Shown piece by piece: positions 24,478 to 33,200 of a stretch of 64,000 nucleotides of DNA (positions are counted from its first letter, which is position 1; every line of letters starts with the position of its first letter). The stretch lies in the NCBI RefSeq assembly GCF_947496515.1, contig NZ_CANMDB010000012.1, forward strand, positions 1 through 64,000, in the 5' to 3' direction. The DNA comes from an uncultured Roseobacter sp. Its GTDB lineage: Bacteria; Pseudomonadota; Alphaproteobacteria; Rhodobacterales; Rhodobacteraceae. The position numbers were made by a program, and so were the translations under genes. The notes under the pieces were generated by a model, which was given only the letters and a program-made list of their open reading frames with translations, was not told the origin of the DNA and did not search any database.

Positions 24478-24607
24478 CGCCACGGGGTCCTTTTCCTACT
24501 CGTGTCAGTGGTCGACTGCGAGCGCTAGTATGCGGCAGCAGCCTCGGACACTTTTGAACGTTTTGTTGAGTTTTTACGCTAACTGGAAGAGTGTCAGAGG
24601 GTGAATA

Positions 24608-25186
24608 ATGGCGAAAGACAAGTATTCTAGTTTTGGCGAACTTTATCTTTTCGAGAAAGATGGGGACGATTTTCAAAAGCAAGCCGTGAAGAGAGCTTCG
24701 GATTGCTTAATCATGGCGCCTCATGGAGGCAAAATTGAGCCTGGAACGTCTGAGTTAGCTAAAGCCGTGGCACGCGAAGACCATTCGCTATACCTGTTTG
24801 AGGGCATTCGCAAAAGGCCTCACAGTGATTTGCACATAACGTCTCATAAGTACGACGATCAGGAAGCGATCCAGATTGTTAGTGAGCACGCGGTCGTAGT
24901 CGCTTTCCATGGTCGCAGAGACCGCGAAGATCCCACGACCGTTCATGTTGGAGGGCTGGATGCGGCGACCAGAGACGCCATAATCGAAGAGCTTAGATTG
25001 GAAGGTTTTGATGCTGCCGTTGGGTACGGTGAGCTTGCTGGAGAGCATAAGAATAACATCTGCAATAGAGGCAGCCGATCACTAGGTGTGCAACTTGAAA
25101 TTCCGAAGTCCCTCCGCGTTGATCTGCTTTCGGAGCCCAAGCTTTTCAACAAATTCTCCAGCGCCGTGCGGAAAGCCATCGTCTAG
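24608..25186 (+). CDS. Poly-gamma-glutamate hydrolase family protein
   Basis: The 192-residue protein resembles the phage-encoded poly-gamma-glutamate hydrolase family, zinc-dependent enzymes related to amidohydrolases. Conserved elements seen are CLIMAPHGGKIEPGTSELA (metal-binding His), HITSHKYDD (His), VVAFHGRRD (His) and NNICNRGSRSLGVQLEI with the catalytic Glu. No signal peptide is present, so it acts in the cytoplasm. Phage versions degrade capsule; a cytoplasmic plasmid copy in a defence-like neighbourhood may have another gamma-glutamyl or peptide substrate. That role is unknown. Confidence 0.8.
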   Translation: MAKDKYSSFGELYLFEKDGDDFQKQAVKRASDCLIMAPHGGKIEPGTSELAKAVAREDHSLYLFEGIRKRPHSDLHITSHKYDDQEAIQIVSEHAVVVAFHGRRDREDPTTVHVGGLDAATRDAIIEELRLEGFDAAVGYGELAGEHKNNICNRGSRSLGVQLEIPKSLRVDLLSEPKLFNKFSSAVRKAIV

Positions 25187-25333
25187 CGACTAGGAATGGA
25201 CTGCATGCGCTACTCGTTCGAAATTATCCACAAGCTGTTTTTCGCATTTGCAGCGAACGGCCGGAGTGCCGGGGCGGAGCGGAATGCGGTATGAGCAGTG
25301 AATAAACGGTTTGGACCGGGGGAGCTTAACAGT

Positions 25334-26302
25334 ATGTCTGAACCGAGCATTGCACAGGCAAACACCACAGCATTTAAGACGTTCAGCAACACGCACGAAG
25401 AGTTTGGAAATGCCCTAAAAGTTGTAAGTGTAGGGCTTTCACTGGTCACCGAAGAAATCCAAGCTGGAACGTCGCCAGAAGCGCTTTGGTCGCGAGTAGG
25501 ATTGCTAACTGAAAAATGGGGCACGGTGCCACTATTGTCTGGTACGATCACAGAGACAGCCTATTTTGAAATCGCAAATCTTGGACTCGCCAGGAGCTTT
25601 TCGGCTTTTGACAGGTTCTTAGTTGATGCCGACGCGGAGCTGACGAGTCTTGAGTCTCACAGCTTCCTTTCACCTTCACAGTTCTCGACTCAGGAGACTT
25701 CTGGGATCGAGACGGTCGATGAACCGGGTTTGTCGCTCGAACGCTTTTACGTCCGCCGCGGGTTCGACAGGTCTAGAGTTGCCTTTGTCGCTCCTGTGTT
25801 CGATTATTACAGGTCCGCGCGGAACTGCATAATCCATCGGAGCGGTGTTGCGAGTTCGGAAATGGAGTCCTTAGCAAAATCTTCAAGGCTAGCCGAAGCA
25901 CTTCATAGCTGGGTAGAACACACCAGCGAACATGGTCCCCTAAAACTCAAAGAGTTTGAAGAAGGGGAGATCATCAAATTCGACTACTTCGATGCGATAC
26001 TGTGTTCGTCAATCCTGCGGCGTTTGGCTCTTGATATTAACGAGCAAGCAGTGCCACTGATGGGGATCAAGGGGTTAACCTTTCTCGCTGCAAAGCACTG
26101 TATGAGCTTGTGGAATGCTGGCACTTACGCATCCGAGCATCTAACTGCATCAAAGGCAATCGCCTCACATCTCTCACAGGTCAACCGAGTTGTTGGCGTT
26201 GGGTGGAAAGCAGTTGAACCACAGCTGAATCGATTGGGAATTCTGGGAGATTGCAACAGATCTTTCGAACGCCGACTTAAGAGTGACCAAGAGTCCCGAT
26301 AG
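25334..26302 (+). CDS. HEPN-like protein of unknown function
   Basis: The 322-residue, mostly helical soluble protein has no recognised family. The segment YYRSARNCIIHRSGVASSEM at about residues 160-180 contains R-x4-H inside a helix and fits the HEPN nuclease signature, here in the common RN...H form. ATG 25334 has a GGGGGAG block upstream; GTG 25298 is an alternative start. It follows the PIN and poly-gamma-glutamate-hydrolase-like genes on the same strand and ends just before an IS110 insertion. A role as an RNase-type effector is inference from one motif and the neighbourhood. Confidence 0.55.
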   Translation: MSEPSIAQANTTAFKTFSNTHEEFGNALKVVSVGLSLVTEEIQAGTSPEALWSRVGLLTEKWGTVPLLSGTITETAYFEIANLGLARSFSAFDRFLVDADAELTSLESHSFLSPSQFSTQETSGIETVDEPGLSLERFYVRRGFDRSRVAFVAPVFDYYRSARNCIIHRSGVASSEMESLAKSSRLAEALHSWVEHTSEHGPLKLKEFEEGEIIKFDYFDAILCSSILRRLALDINEQAVPLMGIKGLTFLAAKHCMSLWNAGTYASEHLTASKAIASHLSQVNRVVGVGWKAVEPQLNRLGILGDCNRSFERRLKSDQESR

Positions 26303-26374
26303 ATTGCAGGTATGCCAAGGTCCGGTTTGAAGTGCTGCGTTGCAGCAAATTGTCGTAGGCGCGAAGGTCCTGTG
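26303..26374. other. Short gap between HEPN-like gene and IS110 end
   Basis: No gene was found. The IS110 element's left inverted repeat begins at 26375. The 223 bases between 26389 and the transposase stop are IS-internal and non-coding, as usual for the long flanks of IS110/IS1111 elements. Confidence 0.4.
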
Positions 26375-27707
26375 TGGATGGCTCCTGCATTGCAAGAGTT
26401 TTTTGTGATTGCGACGGTCTGTCAGTACAGTCGTGTGTCCGGCCTATTTGCGCGGCGATTGCCGCTGGCCATGATGAGTTCCGCGAGCAAGGTTCCTATC
26501 GGCTAAACGACCTCGAAGGCCGCGACATTCGTCGGAGTGTCCTTACTCTTGGTTGACTTCGTTTCGCATCATCACATCAAGCGTCTTGCATCTCTTGGCA
26601 GTTTGATCCGATCAGGCAATCGGCTGCCGGTATTCCTCGCGTTTCGTCAATAGCGCCCAAATGATGCGGGCAGACTTGTTGGCCATGGCGACCGTCGCCA
26701 GCCGGAAGGGTTTCTGGTCGAGTAGCTTCGCAGTCCAAATGTCCGCTTTCTCGGGTTTGTTCTTCGCCATCAGCGCACGGGACGTCATACCGACGATCAG
26801 CAGCTTTCGAACGTACCTGTCACCCTTCTTTGTAATGCGTCCGAGGCGCTCTCTCCCGCCACTTGATTTGTTCAATGGTGTGAGGCCCAGCCAAGCCGCC
26901 AAATCGCGTCCGGTCTCGAACTGTTTTGCATCACCAATGGTGGCGACAATTGCCGAAGCTGTGATCGGACCGATCCCCGGCATGCGCATCAACCGCCGTG
27001 CATCGGCATCCATCCAGGCGTGCTGCTCGATCAGCTTAGTCAGCCCATCGACCCGTGCATTGAGGCCGTTCAACTGGTTGCACATGACGCCGAGAATGCC
27101 GTCCGCGATCTCGGGCATTTCCAATTGCTCTTCGGTACCGTGCTCTTTGGCGAACTTGGACACAGCCTCGATGCCCGTGGGCAGGATGTGACCAAACTCA
27201 CGCAGAATGCTGCGGATCATGTTCACCACTTGGGTGCGTTGTCGGACGACCAGATCTCGCGCTCTATGGATAGCAAGAACGGCCTGCTGGTCTTCCGTTT
27301 TGATCTCGACGAAGCGCATGGTGGGGCGACGCACAGCTTCGCAGATCGCTTCGGCATCGGCTGCATCGGTCTTGCCGCGCTTCACATAGGGTTTGACATA
27401 GGCGGCCGGCATCAACCGCACATCATGCCCGAGCTTGCTCAGCTCACGGCCCCAGTGATGCGCTGATCCACATGCCTCCATGCCCACAACGCATCGCGGC
27501 AATGTCTCGAAGAAGGCAAGCAGCTTCGCGCGTTTGATCTTCTTATTGATAATCTTGCGTCCGGTGGCCGAAACGCAGTGCACTTGAAAAACGTCCTTGG
27601 CCAAATCCAGGCCCACGGTCTTTACTGTCATTGGGTGGCTCCTTTCCTAACAGTCGATAACAACTGCACTTTGGCACGTTCGATGCCGGTGGAGCAGGAG
27701 CCATCCA
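26375..27707. mobile_element. IS110-family insertion sequence
   Basis: An intact IS110-type transposase is bracketed by TGGATGGCTCCTGC (26375-26388) and its exact reverse complement GCAGGAGCCATCCA (27694-27707). Subterminal inverted repeats of this kind mark the IS1111-like branch of the family. The implied length is about 1.33 kb. Exact ends may extend a few bases further. The non-coding flanks are where IS110 elements encode their guide (bridge) RNA. Confidence 0.75.
26612..27631 (-). CDS. IS110-family transposase
   Basis: The 339-residue transposase has the N-terminal DEDD RuvC-like domain (VGLDLAKDVFQVHCV, RCVVGMEACGSAHHWGREL, GKTDAADAEAICEA). The C-terminal Tnp_2 domain contains the MPGIGPITASAIVATIGDAKQF block and the nucleophilic Ser region (LTPLNKSSGGRERLGRI, then RYVRKLLIVGMTSRALM). 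No lesions were seen, so it is probably active. IS110 enzymes recombine using a guide RNA from the element's own flank. Confidence 0.93.
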   Translation of the reverse strand: MTVKTVGLDLAKDVFQVHCVSATGRKIINKKIKRAKLLAFFETLPRCVVGMEACGSAHHWGRELSKLGHDVRLMPAAYVKPYVKRGKTDAADAEAICEAVRRPTMRFVEIKTEDQQAVLAIHRARDLVVRQRTQVVNMIRSILREFGHILPTGIEAVSKFAKEHGTEEQLEMPEIADGILGVMCNQLNGLNARVDGLTKLIEQHAWMDADARRLMRMPGIGPITASAIVATIGDAKQFETGRDLAAWLGLTPLNKSSGGRERLGRITKKGDRYVRKLLIVGMTSRALMAKNKPEKADIWTAKLLDQKPFRLATVAMANKSARIIWALLTKREEYRQPIA

Positions 27708-28115
27708 CCTCATCCGGATTGGGCCGCCCTCGACGTTGGGGGCCACGTCATTCGCTGAGATGCTGTATAACGTCCGCTGACCGTAGGGAACCCAAAGTGT
27801 CGAATGCTGCAAGTAAAAGGAAATGACAGCTTTTTTTAAGCCCTCGCTAAAAAGGCCGAACGGATAGCTGCTTTCATTGCGTCACGTGGCCCGGTCTCCT
27901 GTGACCGGCTTGTCGCCATCACCAAGTTCGAGGCTGGTGTGTTTCTCCCTTGTTCACAGACATCCTGTGATCATATCGGGAGCTCGACCTCAGTTCAGGG
28001 GTCAGCCCAATTACGCATGCTTTGGGCCGACCCCGAAGTTGCAACCTGCAACGCCGCAACATTTTGCTGTTAAAAGGGATGCTGTGGACATCCAACCGCA
28101 AGTCGCGACGCCGCA
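27708..28115. other. Gap without recognised gene
   Basis: Both strands were read between the IS110 end and the minus-strand secreted-protein gene. Short open frames here show no family resemblance. The GC content falls from this point on, consistent with a switch to differently sourced DNA. Confidence 0.4.
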
Positions 28116-29069
28116 CTACTCGACATAGATGCCCGCGGATGGTGGCCAGAAAGTGTCGTTGTCGACCATAATGCCACCATGCTTGAATTTCCCCCAGAAG
28201 GCTTGCCCGTCGACCGCGCCGAAGGTGAAATTGAGGCTTAGCGCCTCGCCCGGCGATAGAGCAGGGAGCTTAGCGAGCTCAAAGCTCACGCTCAAATTCC
28301 CACAAGCGTCTGGGCGGGTCTCTATCTCGGCCACCTGCTCATCGCCGTACTCTATGTCGTCCACGAGCGCTTCGAGGTCTCCGTCCACTTCGCGGAAGCG
28401 AACATTGACGCGAACGACATCTCCAATCGATGCATAAGGGCACCCGCCTTCGGAAGCGAAGAGTTCCAGGCTGGCCGGTTGAGTTCGCGTTGTCCTTGGA
28501 TTGAAGAACTTCAGCCTAAGGGCGCGACCTCCATCGGTGAGCGTGACGAGTTCCAGTCGCTCAATCGAGACCCAATCAGGATCGGCGGCGGGATCAAGCT
28601 CAATAACCTGAGGTTCGCGAAGGACAACATAATGGTTGGGGTTGTTCGCCAGCGCGTCGCGCGCCGCGTCGAGTTGCTCCTGGAGCCCAATTAAAGACAA
28701 CGACCTTTCTCTAGGACCGAAGGTGACTGTTATGCTTTTTGGAGCGCGACCAAGTCGCTCCAGCTCGCCCAAGTAGACGCAGTGACGGGTGTAGAGCTTG
28801 CCCTCTTCAACCACGGATCGCCCTATTTGGCCGTAACTCGTGTGTGTTTCGTTTCCGTCGTTCCAAGACTCGGCGCTCGAGCTTAGGCTTAAAAGGAAAT
28901 TCTGTTGGTTAAAGGTCGCGTCGGCGAAGCCGTAGGCGGTAGTGACCTCAAGTACCGCACTACCCTGTCTCGGTTCGCAGGCGGGCAAGTTTTGCGCATA
29001 GCTCGGCGTCAGATAGAAAAGCTGGACGATTAGAAGGACGGACAATGTCACAAAATGGAACTTAAGCAT
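28116..29069 (-). CDS. Secreted protein of unknown function
   Basis: The 317-residue product begins with a clear signal peptide (HFVTLSVLLIVQLFYL, cleavage near TPSYAQ). The mature protein has beta-rich composition, cysteines at NLPACEP, RHCVYL, EGGCPYA and DACGNL that could form two disulfides, and a helical stretch with DAARDALANNPNHYVV in the middle. No family was recognised. The gene starts 10 bases after a minus-strand membrane-protein gene and is probably co-transcribed with it. Location in the periplasm or outside the cell is inferred from the signal peptide. Confidence 0.65.
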   Translation of the reverse strand: MLKFHFVTLSVLLIVQLFYLTPSYAQNLPACEPRQGSAVLEVTTAYGFADATFNQQNFLLSLSSSAESWNDGNETHTSYGQIGRSVVEEGKLYTRHCVYLGELERLGRAPKSITVTFGPRERSLSLIGLQEQLDAARDALANNPNHYVVLREPQVIELDPAADPDWVSIERLELVTLTDGGRALRLKFFNPRTTRTQPASLELFASEGGCPYASIGDVVRVNVRFREVDGDLEALVDDIEYGDEQVAEIETRPDACGNLSVSFELAKLPALSPGEALSLNFTFGAVDGQAFWGKFKHGGIMVDNDTFWPPSAGIYVE

Positions 29070-29079
29070 ATAAACACCA

Positions 29080-29661
29080 TTAGTCTAAGTCGGTTTTCAT
29101 TGAACTTCCGTCGGTGCAGGTCGCCTTAATTTTTTGTGGCCGGTAATGACGCCAGCGGTCCAGATCGATAGTCACCACACCGCCAGAGTCGACGGCGAGA
29201 CAGCTTTCTACGGTTTGTCGCCCAAATGCGTCGATCAAGGTGGGACATTTCCGGCACGCAGAGGGCAGACGTGTTTGCTGAACCGCAATCGTGTAGGGCG
29301 GCTTCAAATGGCCGGCGAGCGCCTGCATTGGGGTCGCGACAGCCACTGCTACGGTCATCAGAACCAGCACAGTGATAAGAAAGGCGCCCCATGTATTCCT
29401 AAGAGCGTATAGCCAGGGATTGGCCCTCAGCTTTTTGCGGGCGTGTTCAAAGCTCGGGCGGGCAGTTTGTACATAGAGCCGGATTAGCAACACGACTGAG
29501 ACGGCACATAAAATAAAAACAAATACATCACGCAAGACCGGGCTCGCGATTCTTTGCATGATCCCAGTGGCTAAGGTGACAAACGTCAAGATTGATCCAG
29601 TTGTAATCAGAACCGGGTTGTCCGTAATCAAACCTAGCAATTGCTCTAAAAAAGCTCTCAA
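29080..29661 (-). CDS. Membrane protein of unknown function
   Basis: The 193-residue protein has three predicted membrane helices (NPVLITTGSILTFVTLATGI, DVFVFILCAVSVVLLIRLYV and AFLITVLVLMTVAVAVATPM). A C-terminal domain of about 75 residues follows, with CRKCPTLID and two further cysteines, probably periplasmic. It lies directly upstream of the secreted-protein gene on the same strand. The cysteine pattern suggests disulfides, matching those in its neighbour. The two may form an envelope complex. Family unknown. Confidence 0.65.
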   Translation of the reverse strand: MRAFLEQLLGLITDNPVLITTGSILTFVTLATGIMQRIASPVLRDVFVFILCAVSVVLLIRLYVQTARPSFEHARKKLRANPWLYALRNTWGAFLITVLVLMTVAVAVATPMQALAGHLKPPYTIAVQQTRLPSACRKCPTLIDAFGRQTVESCLAVDSGGVVTIDLDRWRHYRPQKIKATCTDGSSMKTDLD

Positions 29662-30023
29662 CTAAAACCGCCTCAATAAAACTCACTTTTCAGTAAGAAT
29701 GCGACATTTTGTGAATATCTTCCAGCCTGAAATCTGTTCAACTTTCGGATCACCGTGCAGCTGGAGCGAAAGATCGCTAAGTCCGCACCTCGATGGTCTA
29801 TCTCGGTTACAGCAAAAAACGGTTTTAATTTAGCACCTTAGACTGGCTATCAATGGCCGGTCTGGCGAGCCACACCGCAGCATGGCGAGCTCATGACGAG
29901 TGACCGCAATGGGCCGCTCCCGAAGGTACCCTGCGCCGAACACGTTGGTCAGTTTGCAAGCTGTGTTACGCTTTGCGCAAACTTCATGGTATGGATCAAA
30001 TTGGACCTACATGGGTGTGATAC
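29662..30023. other. Gap without recognised gene
   Basis: No gene was found on either strand. Being between divergent transcription units (minus-strand membrane protein and plus-strand frameshifted secreted gene), it probably carries both promoters. A/T-rich stretches near 29690 and 29825 fit this, but no defined -35/-10 pair was settled. Confidence 0.35.
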
Positions 30024-30681
30024 GTGTATTGGCCTCGCCTATTTATCGCCGCCTTTGTCGCATATTGCCTGTGTGCGCCCGCCTCGGTGGGTGTCGCCGG
30101 AGCGGGAAATCAATCGCAAAAAGCCGGACTGATGTGGAACCGAACCGGTCTGCCCGCTCCAAGTCAAATCCCCCTCCGGTCACGATTACTATATGAAACT
30201 GGTCGATGTTGAGACCAATGAGGATGCGCTTGCGGCTTACATTGAAGCCGGACGGTTCTTCAAAGTGCTGGTCCCTCCAGGAACCTTTCATTTGAAATTC
30301 GCTTCAGGAACACGCTGGTACGGTGACCAAAAACTTTTCGGATCTGGGCAAAGGACTGCATTTTTTAAGCTGGATAAACCTCTGACCTTTGAGGTTCGCG
30401 GTATCGGAACCAAGGTGGGTCACCTGGTTGACTTGAGTGTTGGATCGGTGGGCGACACTGTGAAAGTTGATGTTCAAGAAGAAAGGATTTGTCAGACGCT
30501 TCGTCTACAAATCGAACGGCGCGATGAAGACCAAGAGGAGTTCCTCAACCATACCAGATCGCGCCACGGCAGAACCTATCACGATCCACGATTTCCTGAA
30601 AACGCAGAGGTGCGATTGGGACCGAAACGAAAACGAGGGTATGAACTGTCCTACAATGTACGCCAAAGGCGAGCTTGCTGA
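30024..30681 (+). pseudogene. Secreted hypothetical protein split by a one-base frameshift
   Basis: A GTG start at 30024 gives a signal peptide (RLFIAAFVAYCLCAPASVGVA) and then AGLMWNRTGLP. At about 30156 the frame must shift for the sequence to continue sensibly as LQVKSPSGHDYYMKLVDVET, RFFKVLVPPGTFHLKFASGT, RWYGDQKLFG. The downstream frame is open only from 30133, and its first ATG (30193) lies inside a conserved-looking strand. A single extra base explains both halves. The pattern (...SGxDYYxKLVD...GxxFxxxVPxGTxxLxxAxGxxWYG) resembles a family of short secreted proteins whose function I do not know. Sequencing error is possible. Confidence 0.65.
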
Positions 30682-30869
30682 TGATAGTAATGGCTCCCGA
30701 TCAGGGTTGCTGAAAAGATGCTCATCCTCCATAGGCTGAGAGTATGCGGCGGTGAAGAGCTTTCTCAATCGCGCGAATGACACGTCGCAGTGTAGCATAG
30801 ATCGGTGCAGTCCGGTGCGACCAACGGGGTACGAAGAAGCGTTGCATCAAAATGCTTGTCCGACACGCG

Positions 30870-31160
30870 AACTCACTGCGATCATGACCCGGCGAGGGAG
30901 GCCTAGAACGATTGTCAGCGACAACGGGACGGAACTGACCAGTATGGCAGTCCTCAGATGGTGCCAGGAAACGCAGATCGACTGGCACTATATCGCGCCT
31001 GGAAAGCCCATGCAGAACGCGTTCGTGGAAAGCTTCAACGGCAGCTTCCGCGACGAGCTTTTGAACGAAACCCTGTTCTCATCGCTGGCCGAGGCCCGTG
31101 AGAAGATCACACATTGGAAAGAGGACTATAACCGAAACAGACCACATTCATCCCTCGGCA
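30870..31160 (+). pseudogene. IS3-family transposase fragment (OrfB C-terminus)
   Basis: The frame reads [68 protein letters not shown] and [11 protein letters not shown]. This is the last part of an IS3 OrfB integrase domain with the second Asp (SDNG) and the Glu (FVESFNG). The N-terminal part and termini are missing. Its 3' end is joined directly to a chemoreceptor fragment. Confidence 0.8.
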
Positions 31161-31164
31161 AGCT

Positions 31165-31520
31165 GGGCGCGGCTTCTCGGTCGTCGCTTCTGAAGTGCGT
31201 GCTTTGGCACAGCTGTCGCAGGAGGCCGTGCACGAAATCAGCGAGGTCATCAATCAGAACACTCAAAGCGTCGAAGTCGGTGTTGAACAGGTCTCTTTGT
31301 CTCGAGAAGCAATTGAGGAGATCACGACTGGCGTCGAGGTTGCGGCGGAGCAGATATCTGAGATTGCGCTGGCGGTCGACCAATAATCGGTTGGTGTTGA
31401 AGAGGCTAATAGTGCCGTCAGATCCATCGACAAAACGGTCCAAATCAATGCGGCCTCGCTTGAGGAAATGACCGCTGCAAGTGTTGCGATGAGTTCGGAA
31501 GCTTCCACACTGACAAAAAT
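31165..31520 (+). pseudogene. Methyl-accepting chemotaxis protein fragment
   Basis: In one frame the sequence reads [40 protein letters not shown], a TAA at 31384, then [20 protein letters not shown] and [20 protein letters not shown]. The segment [16 protein letters not shown] is the hairpin tip flank of chemoreceptor signalling domains, and [12 protein letters not shown] is the return coil. Only about 120 codons remain, without membrane helices or a sensor domain. It is a deletion remnant fused to the IS3 fragment. Confidence 0.75.
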
Positions 31521-32016
31521 ACGTCATTCGTTCTTGGGGCTTTGCTATCGCAGCAACTATTCGCATTTACTGTTTCTTTGTCGCTGAGCTGAATGATCGG
31601 TCATTCGATTGCGCTGTTTAGCTTGTATCCAGAGCGAGACTGGGGCGACGCAACTTCTACGCCGCCCCGATCTTGGTCTCATCCAAACAAGAAGTTGGTG
31701 AACTCCGTTACATGTCGGTTTGCAGGGAATTGAGCGGTTCTGACGAGTTGCGCTGACGGCACCAAATGCGCACTTAGACCGCCGTAGCTTTCAGTTGGCC
31801 GATGTGCGCAGACTTACCGGATCGGGGCCGGCTTCAGTACGCGGGCACATAGTCCGGCCGCGACGAAGGTTGGATCGCAGGCCACAGCATGTGGCCTGGG
31901 TGCAACAGTGGCCGTCGCCGTCGTTAACCATGTTTTAGGTCAAAAAGGATTCTCGTTTCGCGGGAAGGATTTTGCCGTTAACTATTTCGTGATTGTGTTA
32001 ACGAAGTGCCCTGCCC
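31521..32016. other. Gap without recognised gene
   Basis: No protein-like frame or RNA gene was found in these 496 bases. Some stretches (around 31625-31690) read like degraded coding DNA, but no family could be assigned. Confidence 0.4.
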
Positions 32017-32184
32017 ATGACGTCAGATACCTCCTTCCAACCGTCCGATATGGATGCTCAGACCTTCGGCTCTCCCATTGGTCAGATCTTTTGGCAGATG
32101 ACGATTTCTGAGGCGCATAGCCATCTGCCGATCTGCGAGTTTGAGCAGCGCGTGTCTACCCTGCTGTTGCGTACAATGGTGTGA
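32017..32184 (+). CDS. Small hypothetical protein (55 residues)
   Basis: An ATG at 32017 opens a 55-codon frame: MTSDTSFQPSDMDAQTFG, then IGQIFWQMTISEAHSHLPIC, then FEQRVSTLLLRTMV. The amphipathic pattern looks protein-like rather than random, but there is no clear ribosome binding site and no family was recognised. It may be the N-terminal remnant of a longer gene lost to rearrangement. Confidence 0.35.
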   Translation: MTSDTSFQPSDMDAQTFGSPIGQIFWQMTISEAHSHLPICEFEQRVSTLLLRTMV

Positions 32185-32217
32185 GAGTGAGATCGTTACT
32201 GACGAAGGAGATTTGCC

Positions 32218-32300
32218 GTGCCAGCCCGAAATCCTTTTGAAGACTATCGTCTCACGACAGATGTGATCGCGTTGGCTGTGCGGCGGTATGGGCGGTTCCC
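32218..32300 (+). pseudogene. N-terminal fragment of an IS6-family transposase
   Basis: MPARNPFEDYRLTTDVIALA followed by VRRYGRFP matches the start of IS6-type transposases (…RFPxDVIxLAVRWYxRYPLS…). After the last residues the similarity stops and unrelated DNA follows. A separate IS6-type gene lies at 42.2-42.8 kb. Confidence 0.5.
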
Positions 32301-32486
32301 GCGATGGCATCTCAACTTGGATGATCGCATGGTGGGGTGCGAGATCGCCGTCGATACCCTGACGGCTTGTCGATCGTTGGATAAGTTCAGTCGCGGAGTC
32401 CAAAAGCGAAATATTGTAGGCATAACTGCTGGCTCGCTCCACAATGCCATGTTTATCAGGTCTGTGTGCAAGGCGGCTGCGGTAAC

Positions 32487-33110
32487 ATGAATGACCTAGA
32501 GGGCGTGACTATGGAACCACTCGTCGCTGTGGGCAGCGAACTTCCAAAATCAGTAAGTGAGCCAACTCCTCTGGTCGTAGAAAGCTATTCGCCAATGATC
32601 GATCGCTCGGCTGATCAACCTACTCCTGGCACTGCTGGGCTTAGGACTTTCCAAGTTTCAGAGTGTCATCGCACGCAAGTGAAAAAGCTGACCCGACGAG
32701 TGCATGAGGCGAGCCTGTTTGGCGACATCCTGTTTTCGAATGTAAAGTTCGATCGGTTCTTTGACCTGGCGATAGACCGGAACTCTAGACAGCACCTTGG
32801 TTTGGCCGTCAGTCTGGACGAGCGGGTGCTGGGGTGCTGCTATTGCTCAATTGGTGCATACTTCATTGGTGACGGCGGGCGCATCGTATCGGTCAACACG
32901 ATATGCGTTGATCCGGATGTCTCGAAGAGATTGCTCGGCGGGAAGGTGGCGCTGCGGCTGGCAAAGGGCATCGAGACCTGGGCCGAGGCGCAACAGGCGA
33001 CGCATATACTATATCATGTAACTGCTGGAATAGATGGCAGACGTGCAGATCGGTTCTTTCGACAAATCGGAATAGTAGCTGTGGGCGGAAACTATTGCCT
33101 AACGCTATAA
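32487..33110 (+). CDS. GNAT-like hypothetical protein
   Basis: The 207-residue soluble protein has a C-terminal half (residues about 85-205) with the alternating pattern of N-acetyltransferases: FSNVKFDRFFDLAI, HLGLAVSLDERVLGCCYCS, RIVSVNTICVDPDVSKRLLG (beta4 and alpha3-like with the acetyl-CoA loop region), then ADRFFRQIGIVAVGGNYCL. The N-terminal 60 residues look disordered. ATG 32487 is used; ATG 32511, with AGAGGGCG upstream, is an alternative. The canonical QxxGxG/A loop is not clear, so the family call is tentative. The substrate is unknown. Confidence 0.5.
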   Translation: MNDLEGVTMEPLVAVGSELPKSVSEPTPLVVESYSPMIDRSADQPTPGTAGLRTFQVSECHRTQVKKLTRRVHEASLFGDILFSNVKFDRFFDLAIDRNSRQHLGLAVSLDERVLGCCYCSIGAYFIGDGGRIVSVNTICVDPDVSKRLLGGKVALRLAKGIETWAEAQQATHILYHVTAGIDGRRADRFFRQIGIVAVGGNYCLTL

Positions 33111-33200
33111 CAGGTAGGAAAAGAAAAACGAACGAACTTTGTGCTCCTTAGAAGTACCCTATTTTGCGTCTCATTAAAGAAGGAGAAGCGTCTAATTGCT

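Noticed and set aside
25325-25337. 13-base match GCTTAACAGTATG to the recombination-site region at 3577
   Set aside because: It covers only one arm, lacks the inverted partner and overlaps a start codon region; likely coincidence.
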